From an uncultured Tessaracoccus sp. (GTDB taxonomy: Bacteria; Actinomycetota; Actinomycetes; Propionibacteriales; Propionibacteriaceae): a stretch of DNA of 63,781 bases. The position numbers were made by a program, and so were the translations under genes. The stretch's first letter is position 1; every line of letters starts with the position of its first letter. Under the pieces are notes generated by a model. That model was given only the letters and a program-made list of their open reading frames with translations, ran no database searches and was not told the origin of the DNA. Shown here piece by piece: positions 7,937-16,037 of the stretch. The stretch lies in the NCBI RefSeq assembly GCF_947255005.1, contig NZ_CAMYFI010000009.1, forward strand, positions 1-63,781. Reading direction: 5' to 3'.

Positions 7937-7955
7937 GTAGGTTAGGCTCCCCTAA
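7937..7955 (+). promoter_or_regulatory. IdeR/DtxR-like iron box
   Basis: GTAGGTTAGGCTCCCCTAA matches the 19-bp actinobacterial consensus TTAGGTTAGGCTAACCTAA at 16 positions, with mismatches at positions 1, 13 and 14. It lies about 40 bp before the binding-protein gene of the iron importer, where iron-loaded IdeR/DtxR would repress it. Confidence 0.75.
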
Positions 7956-7995
7956 GTCGCGACGTACCAACCTCATCGCACCAAGAAAGACCGAA

Positions 7996-8982
7996 ATGAA
8001 ACTACAACGTCTGGCCGCCCTTGTCGCCGCAGGGCTCGTCGGCCTCGCCGCCTGCTCCCCCAGCAGCAGCGAAAGCACCACGCCCTCGACGCAACCCAGC
8101 GCATCCAATAGCGCCACTCAGGTCACCGACGCGCGAGGCACCGTCGACGTGCCCGCCAACCCACAGCACATCGTCGCCACCGACAACCGCATCTTCCAAA
8201 CGTTGCAGGCCTGGGACGTGAAGCTCGTGGCTGCCCCCAAGAAGCTCATCTCGAGCAACAACCCATACAAGAACGACGACTCCATCGTCGACCTCGGCAA
8301 CCATCGCGAGCCCGACCTGGAAGCGATCGTCGCGACGAAGCCAGACCTCATCTTGAACGGCCAGCGGTTCGCGCAGCACTACGACGCCATCAAGAAGCTC
8401 ACTCCCGACGCGGCACTCGTCGACACTGATATCTCCCCTGACAAGCCCCTCGACGAGGAACTGAAGCGCCAGACCACCCTGCTGGGCGACATCTTCGGTA
8501 AGCAGAACGAGGCGAAACAGCTCAACGCAGACCTCGACGCCGCCATCAAGCGCGTCAAGGACGCCAACAAGTCTTCCGAGAAGTTCATGGCCGTCATCAC
8601 CTCCGGCGGCGAAATCAACTACGCCGCCCCCGGCAAGGGCCGCACGCTCGGCCCAGTCTTCAAGGTCCTCGGCCTCACCCCCGCGCTCGAAACCGACGGC
8701 TCATCGGATCACACCGGCGACGACATCTCCGTCGAAGCCATCGCCCAGTCGAACCCCGACTGGATCCTCGTGATGGACCGCGACGCAGCCGTGAGCGCCA
8801 ACAACGGCGAGAAGTACACGCCGGCGAACGAGCTGCTCAAGGAATCGGCGGCGCTGAAGAACGTGACCGCGGTAAAGAAGAACCAGATTGTCTACATGCC
8901 GCAAGACACCTACCTCGACGAGAGTATCCAGACCTACACCAAGTACTTCAACGAGTTGGCAGACGCCATGGAAAAGGCCTAA
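7996..8982 (+). CDS. Iron-siderophore ABC transporter substrate-binding lipoprotein
   Basis: 328 residues. The signal peptide ends in the lipobox LAAC (Cys about 20), followed by a Ser/Thr-rich linker and then a class III periplasmic-binding (FepB/FhuD) fold: VTDARGTVDVPANPQHIVATD, LGNHREPDLEAIVATKPDLIL and the second lobe GLTPALETDGSSDHTGDDISVEAIAQSNPDWILVMDRD. It is anchored outside the membrane and delivers ferric siderophore to the two permeases downstream. The ATG at 7996 is chosen because it begins the signal peptide; the longer open frame upstream has no signal. Preceded by the IdeR-like box. Confidence 0.93.
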   Translation: MKLQRLAALVAAGLVGLAACSPSSSESTTPSTQPSASNSATQVTDARGTVDVPANPQHIVATDNRIFQTLQAWDVKLVAAPKKLISSNNPYKNDDSIVDLGNHREPDLEAIVATKPDLILNGQRFAQHYDAIKKLTPDAALVDTDISPDKPLDEELKRQTTLLGDIFGKQNEAKQLNADLDAAIKRVKDANKSSEKFMAVITSGGEINYAAPGKGRTLGPVFKVLGLTPALETDGSSDHTGDDISVEAIAQSNPDWILVMDRDAAVSANNGEKYTPANELLKESAALKNVTAVKKNQIVYMPQDTYLDESIQTYTKYFNELADAMEKA

Positions 8983-8992
8983 TCCCCAACCG

Positions 8993-10018
8993 ATGACCAC
9001 CCTCACCCAGCCCAGCACCGCGACGCGAACCGCCACCCTGCCACGCGCCCAACGAGCCACCGCTGCTCGGCCCGCGCACAAGCTCTCGTGGCGGTTCGCC
9101 GTCGCGGCTCTTGGCACTGCCGGGCTGGTGGTGGCGTCGTTGTTCGTCGGCGTCTACGACGTGTTCGGCTCCACCGACGGCGCCCAGATGTTTGCGATCA
9201 CCCGCATCCCGCGCACGCTGGCGCTGGTGCTGGCGGGAGCCGCGATGGCGATGTCGGGCCTCGTCATGCAGCAACTAACGCAGAACCGCTTCGTCGAACC
9301 CACCACCACCGGCACCACCGAGTGGGCCGGCCTTGGGCTACTGCTGGTGATGATCGTCGCGCCGGGGGCATCGCTGCTCGTCAAGATGGTGGTGGCGGTG
9401 CTGGCGGCCTTCATCGGCACGATGGTGTTCTTCTTTATTCTGCGACGAGTCACCCTCCGCTCGGCGGTGATCGTGCCCATCATCGGCTTGATGCTGGCAG
9501 CTGTGGTGGGCGCGTGCTCGTCGTATATCGCGCTCAGCACCAACATGCTGCAGAGCATGGGCGTGTGGTTCCTCGGCTCGTTCACGTCGGTGGTGCAGGG
9601 CCAGTATGAACCGCTGTGGGCGATCGTCGCCGTCGCCATCGCCGTGTTCATCGCCGCCGACCGGTTCACCGTCGCGGGCCTCGGCGAGGACATCGCCACC
9701 AACGTCGGGCTCAACTACCGCCGCGTGGTGCTCGTCGGCACCGGGCTCATTGCGGCTGCGACGGGCATCGTCACCGTCGTGATCGGCAATCTTCCGTTCC
9801 TTGGGCTGATCGTGCCGAACATCGTGTCGCTGTACCGCGGCGACAATCTACGCTCCAACCTGCCGTGGGTGTGCCTGCTCGGCATCGCGGCAGTGACGCT
9901 CGCCGACATCATCGGACGGGTCATCATCATGCCGTTCGAGGTGCCCGTCGGCACGATTTTGGCCATGGTGGGGTCGGTTGTGTTCATCGTGTTGCTGCTG
10001 CGGGGACGCCGTGCCTGA
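8993..10018 (+). CDS. FecCD-type iron-siderophore permease, subunit 1
   Basis: 341 residues with about nine to ten hydrophobic segments and the FecCD family landmarks ITRIPRTLALVLAGAAMAMSGLVMQQLTQNR and NLPFLGLIVPNIVSLYRGDN. It forms half of the heterodimeric membrane channel of the importer. The start at 8993 follows the binding-protein stop by about ten bases. It overlaps the next permease by eight bases. Confidence 0.93.
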   Translation: MTTLTQPSTATRTATLPRAQRATAARPAHKLSWRFAVAALGTAGLVVASLFVGVYDVFGSTDGAQMFAITRIPRTLALVLAGAAMAMSGLVMQQLTQNRFVEPTTTGTTEWAGLGLLLVMIVAPGASLLVKMVVAVLAAFIGTMVFFFILRRVTLRSAVIVPIIGLMLAAVVGACSSYIALSTNMLQSMGVWFLGSFTSVVQGQYEPLWAIVAVAIAVFIAADRFTVAGLGEDIATNVGLNYRRVVLVGTGLIAAATGIVTVVIGNLPFLGLIVPNIVSLYRGDNLRSNLPWVCLLGIAAVTLADIIGRVIIMPFEVPVGTILAMVGSVVFIVLLLRGRRA

Positions 10019-11072
10019 GCCCGCCGTCGACGCCGCTCCTGCACCTGCCCCCACCCGCCAGCACCGCTCCCGCACTAGTTCCGGTGCATTCCCGACGGCC
10101 AGCCACCGCCGCCGGTATTGGATGATCTTCGCGGGCATGCTGGTGGCTGCAGCGCTATTCGTCTTTGGCAACCTGGCTTGGGGGAACCCCATGCCGCTCG
10201 GCACTGAGGGCTGGTGGCTCATCGCGAAACTGCGGGTGACCAACATGGCGGTGATCGTCGTGGTGGCGTTTTGCCAAGGCCTCGCCACCGTCGCGTTTCA
10301 CACCATCACGAACAACCGCATCATTACGCCGTCGATCATGGGCTTCGAGTCGCTGTACCGCCTGGTGCAGACCGTCGCCGTGTTCGTCTTCGGCGCCGCG
10401 GGCGTCGCGATGGTGCAGGGCGTGTGGCAGTACCTCTCGCAGGTGACGCTCATGGTGGGATTCGCGGCTCTGCTGTACGGCTGGCTGCTCACCGGCAAAC
10501 GCGCAAACCTGCACCTCATGCTGCTCATCGGCATCGTGCTCGGCACCGGGATGGGCGCGATCGCAACGTTCCTCCAGCGCCTCCTCACGCCCAGCGACTT
10601 CGACATCCTCACCGCGCGCCTCATCGGCTCCATCGCTAACGCCGACGCCACCTACCTCCCCGTGGCCGTGCCGCTGGCGGCGCTCGCCGGCGGCGGCCTC
10701 TGGGTGATGTCCAGAAAGCTCGACGTGTTGGCGCTCGGGCGAGCCACCGCCGCCAACCTGGGGGTCGACCACCGGCGCAACTCCATCGTCGTGTTACTGC
10801 TAGTGGCGGTGCTGATGGCGGTGTCCACGTCGCTGGTGGGGCCGATGGCGTTCCTGGGCTTCCTGATCGCCATGATCTCCTATCAGCTGGCCGACACGCA
10901 CGACCACCGCTACGTGTTCCCCATGGTGTGGCTGACCGGCATTGTTACGCTTGCCGGGGCGTATTTCGTGCTGAAGCATCTGTTCTACGCTGAGGGCTCC
11001 GTCGGCATCATTATCGAGGCCGTCGGCGGAACCTTCTTCCTCATCTACGTGCTGCGAAAGGGGCGCCTGTGA
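10011..11072 (+). CDS. FecCD-type iron-siderophore permease, subunit 2
   Basis: 353 residues from the GTG at 10011, inside the end of the preceding gene. The cytoplasmic N-terminus (about 45 residues, Pro/Ala-rich) is followed by the FecCD core: LRVTNMAVIVVVAFCQGLATVAFHTITNNRIITPSIMGFESL and SLVGPMAFLGFLIAMISYQLADTHDHRYVFP. An ATG further upstream (9978) is in frame but lies deep in the previous gene and adds a Cys-rich leader unlike the family. It pairs with subunit 1. Confidence 0.92.
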   Translation: MPEPAVDAAPAPAPTRQHRSRTSSGAFPTASHRRRYWMIFAGMLVAAALFVFGNLAWGNPMPLGTEGWWLIAKLRVTNMAVIVVVAFCQGLATVAFHTITNNRIITPSIMGFESLYRLVQTVAVFVFGAAGVAMVQGVWQYLSQVTLMVGFAALLYGWLLTGKRANLHLMLLIGIVLGTGMGAIATFLQRLLTPSDFDILTARLIGSIANADATYLPVAVPLAALAGGGLWVMSRKLDVLALGRATAANLGVDHRRNSIVVLLLVAVLMAVSTSLVGPMAFLGFLIAMISYQLADTHDHRYVFPMVWLTGIVTLAGAYFVLKHLFYAEGSVGIIIEAVGGTFFLIYVLRKGRL

Positions 11073-11824
11073 TCTCCGTCAACGCCGCTGGCAAGCGTTA
11101 CACCGACGAGGTGCACATCGGCCCCGTCGACCTCGACATCCCGGCAGGCGGGGTGACGGCCCTCGTCGGGCCGAACGGTGCGGGGAAATCTACGCTACTG
11201 ACAATGATCGGGCGGCTGCTCGGCATGGATGAGGGCAGCATCCAGGTGGCGGGCCTCGACGTGGCCACCACGAAATCTCAGGACCTCGCGAAAGTGCTGT
11301 CGATTCTGCGACAGGAGAACCACTTCATCACCCGACTGACGGTGCGGCAGCTCGTCGGGTTTGGGCGATTCCCCCACTCGGGCGGGCGCCTCACGGAGCG
11401 CGATGAGCAGATCATTGACGACGCCATCGACTTCCTCGACCTGAACGACTTGGAGGGACGTTACCTCGACGAGCTCTCCGGCGGGCAGCGACAGCGCGCG
11501 TACGTCGCGATGGTGCTCGCGCAAGACACCGACTACGTGCTGCTCGACGAACCGCTGAACAACCTCGACATGGCGCACGCCGTCCACATGATGCGCCACC
11601 TGCGCAGCATCGCCACCGAGCTCGGCCGCACCGTCGTCATTGTGCTGCACGACATCAACTTCGCCGGCGCCTACGCCGACCGCATCTGCGCCATGAAACA
11701 CGGCCAGGTGCAGGCCTTCGGCACGCCGGAGGAAATCATGCGCTCCGACGTGCTGACCAGCATCTTTGATACCCCCGTCGACGTGATCCCCAGCCACCGG
11801 GGTCCCGTCGCGGTGTACTTCTGA
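11069..11824 (+). CDS. Iron-siderophore ABC transporter ATP-binding protein
   Basis: 251 residues. Walker A GPNGAGKST (about 34-42), Q-loop RQENHF, ABC signature LSGGQRQRAYVAMV, Walker B YVLLDEPLNNLD and the H-loop VIVLHDINFAG are all intact. It belongs to the FepC/FecE group that powers ferric-siderophore import. The GTG start overlaps the permease stop (GTGA), completing a four-gene operon: lipoprotein, permease, permease, ATPase. Confidence 0.95.
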   Translation: MISVNAAGKRYTDEVHIGPVDLDIPAGGVTALVGPNGAGKSTLLTMIGRLLGMDEGSIQVAGLDVATTKSQDLAKVLSILRQENHFITRLTVRQLVGFGRFPHSGGRLTERDEQIIDDAIDFLDLNDLEGRYLDELSGGQRQRAYVAMVLAQDTDYVLLDEPLNNLDMAHAVHMMRHLRSIATELGRTVVIVLHDINFAGAYADRICAMKHGQVQAFGTPEEIMRSDVLTSIFDTPVDVIPSHRGPVAVYF

Positions 11825-11845
11825 GGGTCACCGTTTGCGGAAGTT

Positions 11846-13096
11846 TCAGCCCGCCCAGTAGGCGCCGAGCGCGCGCGACAGGTAGCCCGGATCTTCCACC
11901 CCGCATAGCTCGCGGGCGGAGTGCATCGACAGCAGACCGACGCCGACGTCGACGGTGGTGATGCCGAGCCTGGTGGCCGTGATGGGGCCGATGGTGGTGC
12001 CACAAGGCATGGCGTTGTTGCTCACGAACGGCTGGGTGGGTACGTCGGCGCGCTTGCACGCGTCCAACCAGATGGCGGTGCCGACGGCGTCGGAGGCGTA
12101 ATGCTGCTGGGCGTTGAGTTTGAGCAACGGGCCCTGGTTGGGCTGCGGGCGCACCACCGGGTCGTGGTGGTTCGGGTAGTTGGGGTGGACGAGGTGGCCG
12201 GTGTCGGCGGACACACAGCTGGAGCGCGCGGTGAAGGCGCGGCTGGCGTCAGCGTCGAGGCCGTAGCCAGCGGCGATTCGAGTGAGCATGTCGTCGAGGA
12301 TCGGGCCTGCGGCGCCGGAGGTGGTGCCGGAGCCCACCTCTTCGTGGTCGAAGGCGGCGAAGATCTGCACGTCGGAGGTGGCTTCGGCGCGTTCCATGGC
12401 GACGAGGGCGGCGTGCGTGCAGGCGAGGTTGTCCAAGCGCGCGGATGCGAAGAACTCCTGGTTGAGCCCGATCACCTGCGGGGCTTGCGTGTCGAAGGTG
12501 TAGAGATCGTGAAATGCGACGTCGGAGCGTTCGACGCCGGCGAGCTCGGCGAGGTGGCCGAGCAGCCCGCCGTTCGGCACCGTGGTGAGGATGGGCTGGA
12601 GGTGGGTCTGCTTGTCGAGGTGGAGGGCGTCGTTGACTCCCCTGTCGAGGTGCACGGCCAGCTGGGGAATGCGGCAGATGGGCCCGGACTGCACGAGGTG
12701 CTGTTCCCCGTAGGTGGTGACGAGGCGCCCGGCGATGCCGAGGTCGCGGTCGAGCCACGAGTTGAGCAGCGGGCCACCATAGATTTCGACGCCGATCTGC
12801 GTCCAGCCCGCCGACTGCAGCAACTCCCCCGGCTTCACTTTGAAGGCGGGCGAATCAGTGTGCGTACCAACGATGCGCGCGCCGGCTTCGTCGGAGAGGG
12901 CCTCCGGCGCGATCCACGCGACGACGGCACCCTGCCGCACGATGAAGTACTTGCCGGCGATGCTTTGCCAGGGCTTGCGCTCGTCGAGCTGCGTAAACCC
13001 GGCGCTGACAAGGCGCTCAGCGATGTTGGCAGCCGCGTGGTACGAGGTGGGCGAGGAGCTGGCGAAGTGGGCGAGATCCGCGATGTGTTCCTGCAT
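11846..13096 (-). CDS. M18 family aminopeptidase
   Basis: 416 residues, full length. It carries the family metal ligands: the His in RIVGTHTDSPAFKVKP, the Asp in GVNDALHLDK-type context, the catalytic Glu pair in FAAFDHEEVGSGTTSGAAGP, and the C-terminal His in TTIGPITATRLGITTVDVGVGLLSMHSARE. M18 enzymes are cytosolic dodecameric zinc aminopeptidases removing N-terminal Asp/Glu or hydrophobic residues. It converges on the iron ATPase gene with a 21-bp gap. Confidence 0.92.
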   Translation of the reverse strand: MQEHIADLAHFASSSPTSYHAAANIAERLVSAGFTQLDERKPWQSIAGKYFIVRQGAVVAWIAPEALSDEAGARIVGTHTDSPAFKVKPGELLQSAGWTQIGVEIYGGPLLNSWLDRDLGIAGRLVTTYGEQHLVQSGPICRIPQLAVHLDRGVNDALHLDKQTHLQPILTTVPNGGLLGHLAELAGVERSDVAFHDLYTFDTQAPQVIGLNQEFFASARLDNLACTHAALVAMERAEATSDVQIFAAFDHEEVGSGTTSGAAGPILDDMLTRIAAGYGLDADASRAFTARSSCVSADTGHLVHPNYPNHHDPVVRPQPNQGPLLKLNAQQHYASDAVGTAIWLDACKRADVPTQPFVSNNAMPCGTTIGPITATRLGITTVDVGVGLLSMHSARELCGVEDPGYLSRALGAYWAG

Positions 13097-13108
13097 ACGT
13101 CTACTCTA

Positions 13109-13320
13109 CGGGTGCCGCCGGGTTTCGACACGCGGCTGCGCCGCGGCTCCACCATCGGGACCTTACCTCCTGACCGTCGAGTAGGCCCAAAGGGCCGAAT
13201 CGAGACGCACCGCGCGGTTTCGACCCCGCCCTACGGGCCGGCTCAACCGCCGGTTGCCCGCCCACCCCTCACCCAGTAGGCAACGAAGTCGCCTAATCGA
13301 GATGCCTCATCGACGCGGCC
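13109..13320. repeat. Intergenic GTTTCGA / GGCTCAACC type dispersed repeats
   Basis: The gap contains GGGTTTCGACACGCGGCT, GCGGTTTCGACCCCGCC and GGCTCAACCGCCGG: short modules ending in TCGA and in forms of GGTTGAGC/GCTCAACC. Similar modules recur at 25640-25816. They look like a family of small dispersed intergenic repeats. No gene is visible here. Confidence 0.4.
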
Positions 13321-13323
13321 TAG

Positions 13324-13365
13324 CCCAATATCCACACGCTTTTCCCAACAAGGGCGATTTTGGCC
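13324..13365 (+). repeat. 42-bp repeat, copy A (left edge of the type VII-like islet)
   Basis: It matches 17583-17624 at about 38 of 42 positions, beginning CCCAATATCCACACGC and containing AAGGGCGATT. The copy at 17583 is the left half of a long inverted repeat; here only the half element remains, cut off by the IS30 remnant. Confidence 0.6.
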
Positions 13366-13380
13366 CGCGGGGTCTAGGGG

Positions 13381-13490
13381 TCATTGCAACAGGTGTGTTG
13401 AGAGTATCTCGTAGGGGTGGCGTAGTCGAGGCGTTGGCGGGGTCTGCGGTTCATTTGGGCGGCGACGTAGTCGAGGACTTCAAGCGCGTA
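13381..13490 (-). mobile_element. IS30-family transposase C-terminal remnant
   Basis: The minus strand encodes LEVLDYVAAQMNRRPRQRLDYATP and, after a one-base shift, YEILSTHLLQ and a stop: the usual end of IS30-type transposases, where RPR.LGF.TP precedes the tail. Only about 35 codons survive. It marks a past insertion beside the islet. Confidence 0.65.
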
Positions 13491-13622
13491 TCAGCGAGGC
13501 GCCGGCGTCTAGGGCATGTCGTCAGGATGGGTTGTGGCGCACTGCGGCGGGAGCGAACGAGAACCCAACGGAATGACCCGCTGCACATGTTACTCTTCAG
13601 GGACAGGAGACAGGAGCACACG

Positions 13623-14129
13623 ATGGACTTCAATCTCGCAGTCACACGGTACCTGGAAACACCGACACTTCCTGCTCTCAACTGCATCCGTGAGGCCATT
13701 CGCAGAGATGACCATTTCACGATATCGGGAGACTCTGTCCTTGAAGGAGCCAGGCTGCTCACACAGGGGCGCCACGAGGACGCCGTCGGATGGTTGGCAA
13801 TGCACCGAATCGCCAACTTTTTTAGCCCACGCGGACATCTCATCTTCGCCCGAGCGCTTCGCGCGACCGGACGCGAAGAGCTTGCAGAGACCGAGCAAGC
13901 CTTAGCCTCAATCGCGATGGAAGCACTGGTGTCATCTGGTACAGGACAGCTCGACGAACCTTTCATTGTGCTTCGAGTGCCCGACGAATATGACGTCTTG
14001 GCCCATTTGCGTAAGCGCCCTGGTAGTCAGGGCCTAATGATGGACGGAATGCGCCAGCTTGACGAGTTCGAACTGGAGGATGGCTCGTCACTCTGGTTCG
14101 AGTTGTTCAGGGGAGGGTCGAGGCCATGA
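13623..14129 (+). CDS. Hypothetical protein, probable DUF4919-like
   Basis: 168 residues, no signal peptide or membrane segment. The first 100 residues look like helical repeats (ARLLTQGRHEDAVGWLAMHRIANFFSPRGHLIFARALRATG). The C-terminal part, SSGTGQLDEPFIVLRVPDEYDVLAHLR, resembles the SGDG/FVV/EEY pattern of DUF4919; this is recognised by eye only. A GACAGGAG site precedes the ATG. First gene of the five-gene islet operon; the stop overlaps the next start by four bases. In an effector cassette it could be a cytosolic partner or an immunity protein, but nothing in the sequence proves that. Confidence 0.6.
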   Translation: MDFNLAVTRYLETPTLPALNCIREAIRRDDHFTISGDSVLEGARLLTQGRHEDAVGWLAMHRIANFFSPRGHLIFARALRATGREELAETEQALASIAMEALVSSGTGQLDEPFIVLRVPDEYDVLAHLRKRPGSQGLMMDGMRQLDEFELEDGSSLWFELFRGGSRP

Positions 14130-14698
14130 CAGTGGTGACGTGGCGTGAATGCACTGAGCCGCAGATGAGTGTAGAATTCTGCGATGGGAGGCTGACAACC
14201 CTCATCCTTTCCAGGCATGCTTTAGAGCACTGCCAGTACAGCGGAGAGGCGATGAGCGCGTTACTGCTTCCACTCTTGCAAGCGGGGGTACTCCAACACT
14301 GCACGGACCTCATTCAGGATGCCCATGTCGCTGATGCAAGGCTGATGAATAAGGATCGGGCTGTCTGCCTTCAGTTTCTCGAGCAGATGACGCCTGCGCC
14401 GGTGTTGACGGTGGAGTCAGCCAGCAGTTCTATCATCTCTGCGAATAATGAATCGATTTCGGTGAAAGTCGTCGAAGGTGTCCCCACGGAGTTGCAGATT
14501 GCTGATCACTTGGTGAGAGTCGATGCGGGGATAAACCTTGAACAAGCGTTGAAACTCGTGATTAACCAAGCACTGGATGAAGACGAAGAACTCGCCATGG
14601 GGGCAATACGCTCAGTGGAATTCCAGCCGACGCAATCCTCCGACTGGGCTTCACTCGCCCAGAGAATTCGTGAGTACAGAAAGGCTGAATTTCGATGA
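14126..14698 (+). CDS. Hypothetical protein, possible tandem YbaB/EbfC-like fold
   Basis: 190 residues. Two segments resemble the strand-plus-helix pattern of YbaB/EbfC proteins: MSVEFCDGRLTTLILSRHALE followed by a helix, and SISVKVVEGVPTELQIADHL followed by NLEQALKLVINQALDEDEEL. YbaB-like proteins often accompany WXG100 genes in actinobacteria, which fits the next gene. The assignment is weak. It overlaps its neighbours by ATGA on both sides and is clearly part of the operon. Confidence 0.5.
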   Translation: MTVVTWRECTEPQMSVEFCDGRLTTLILSRHALEHCQYSGEAMSALLLPLLQAGVLQHCTDLIQDAHVADARLMNKDRAVCLQFLEQMTPAPVLTVESASSSIISANNESISVKVVEGVPTELQIADHLVRVDAGINLEQALKLVINQALDEDEELAMGAIRSVEFQPTQSSDWASLAQRIREYRKAEFR

Positions 14699-15003
14699 GC
14701 GATGTGCAATTCGACCCTGAAACCTGGCGCAAAGCGAGCAAACGAACTGCTGAATTGCGGTCGTCATTCCAGTCCGCGACCCAAGAAATCATCTTCGCTG
14801 AACTCGCGAGGAGCGGACGCTCACCCGTCGACGCAACCCTTGCCGCCGAGGGTAAACGTCTGCATTTGAAATGGTATGACGTCTGCGGAAACATGGTTGA
14901 GAAATTAAATTCAGACGCTTCGAAGCTCCGTGCTACTGCAAATACTTATGCCGAAACCGCCGATTCTAGCGAAAATGTGATCAAACGTTTCTGGAGCTAC
15001 TGA
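14695..15003 (+). CDS. WXG100/EspC-like small secreted-type helical protein
   Basis: 102 residues, two long helices around a central turn. A Trp in LKWYDVCGNM occupies the place of the WxG turn, and the C-terminal TANTYAETADSSENVIKRF resembles the Y/D-containing end of type VII substrates (the canonical YxxxD spacing is one off). Size and heptad pattern fit ESAT-6/EspC-type partners that dimerise with larger toxins. It directly precedes the metallopeptidase gene (TGATG overlap), the usual order for a helper and its effector. Confidence 0.6.
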   Translation: MSDVQFDPETWRKASKRTAELRSSFQSATQEIIFAELARSGRSPVDATLAAEGKRLHLKWYDVCGNMVEKLNSDASKLRATANTYAETADSSENVIKRFWSY

Positions 15004-16037
15004 TGTCTGAAGCTGTCTACTTTCTCTGCGGGATTTCCCGGCCAGTCAATTCCCCCAATGCAATTATGAAGCACGCGCATATCTATGCGGGTCTTGCTGC
15101 TGCGGCATCGGAATACGCAGCGTCAATGCAGAGCCTCACCAGTGAACTCACCGCGCACAACCGGGGACCGACGACTGATGCGATGACTCAGCGTATGCAG
15201 GGCCCAGGATCCAGCAGTGATCAACTAGCACAGATCTCCGAGGGAGCCTCCAGCACCAGTGTTGCTCTTGCGGAGGCGGCGGGCATTCTGTGGGGGTGCC
15301 AGCTCGCCATGGATACGCTGACTATTCGGACTCAGGAAGCCGCCGCAGCGGCATTGAAGACTCCTCTTGACGCCCCGGCCAAACTCAGCGCCCTGTATCG
15401 TCAAGCCACAAGGGAGCTGCGGGCGCTGGAGCGACAGACTGTCGCTTACATTCAGACGGCACTGGGCACTGCGTGGGTTCCAGGAGAAATTGACGTTGGT
15501 TCCCAGCGACCCGACGAAGCACTTTCTCCAGAAGTGCAGGGCTACTGGCGATCGCTCCCAGACGATGAACGTCTCCGGATCATCGAGAACATCATAGCGA
15601 AGCGGGCTCGCGAACACGGCATTGTTCCTCCACCGCCGATCAGGTACTACGACAAAAATAGCGAACCGGAGAGAACGCATTGGTTAGGATACTGGGATGG
15701 TCAGACTCTTAACATTAACCGCGACTTCCTCGAAGAGCCCGTCACTATTAATGTGGCGGTACATGAGATGGGGCATGCGGTGCAGAGTCATTCGATGCAG
15801 AAGTATGAGTCGTATTCTTCACAGGATATCGAAGACATGATTCTCGAGAAAAGGCCTGATATTTTCACACAGTATGGCTACACTGCGGAGGAGATGCGTC
15901 GGCTGAATGAAGCCGAAGTACATTACGAGAATCATGGACCATACAATGGTCGGGCACCGGCAGAGATTGATGCTGGTCGGCACGTATATGAGTGGTCTGA
16001 TCACTTGACCGTCGAGCAGTTGGAACGCTACCGATGA
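15003..16037 (+). CDS. Putative type VII secretion effector with C-terminal HExxH metallopeptidase domain
   Basis: 344 residues. The N-terminal part (about 20-155) is Ala/Ser-rich and helical, like WXG/PPE-type delivery domains (HIYAGLAAAASEYAASMQSL, ISEGASSTSVALAEAAGIL). The C-terminal part (about 175-344) has THWLGYWDGQTLNINRDFL, then VAVHEMGHAVQ with the zinc-binding HExxH at residues 254-258, and later APAEIDAGRHVYEW, whose Glu321 or Asp324 could be the third ligand. This layout resembles metallopeptidase domains fused to WXG-type carriers in polymorphic toxins. Delivery through a type VII system and toxicity are inferences. No ESX ATPase gene is in the window. Base composition is visibly more AT-rich than the flanks, which suggests transfer. 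Confidence 0.65.
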   Translation: MSEAVYFLCGISRPVNSPNAIMKHAHIYAGLAAAASEYAASMQSLTSELTAHNRGPTTDAMTQRMQGPGSSSDQLAQISEGASSTSVALAEAAGILWGCQLAMDTLTIRTQEAAAAALKTPLDAPAKLSALYRQATRELRALERQTVAYIQTALGTAWVPGEIDVGSQRPDEALSPEVQGYWRSLPDDERLRIIENIIAKRAREHGIVPPPPIRYYDKNSEPERTHWLGYWDGQTLNINRDFLEEPVTINVAVHEMGHAVQSHSMQKYESYSSQDIEDMILEKRPDIFTQYGYTAEEMRRLNEAEVHYENHGPYNGRAPAEIDAGRHVYEWSDHLTVEQLERYR

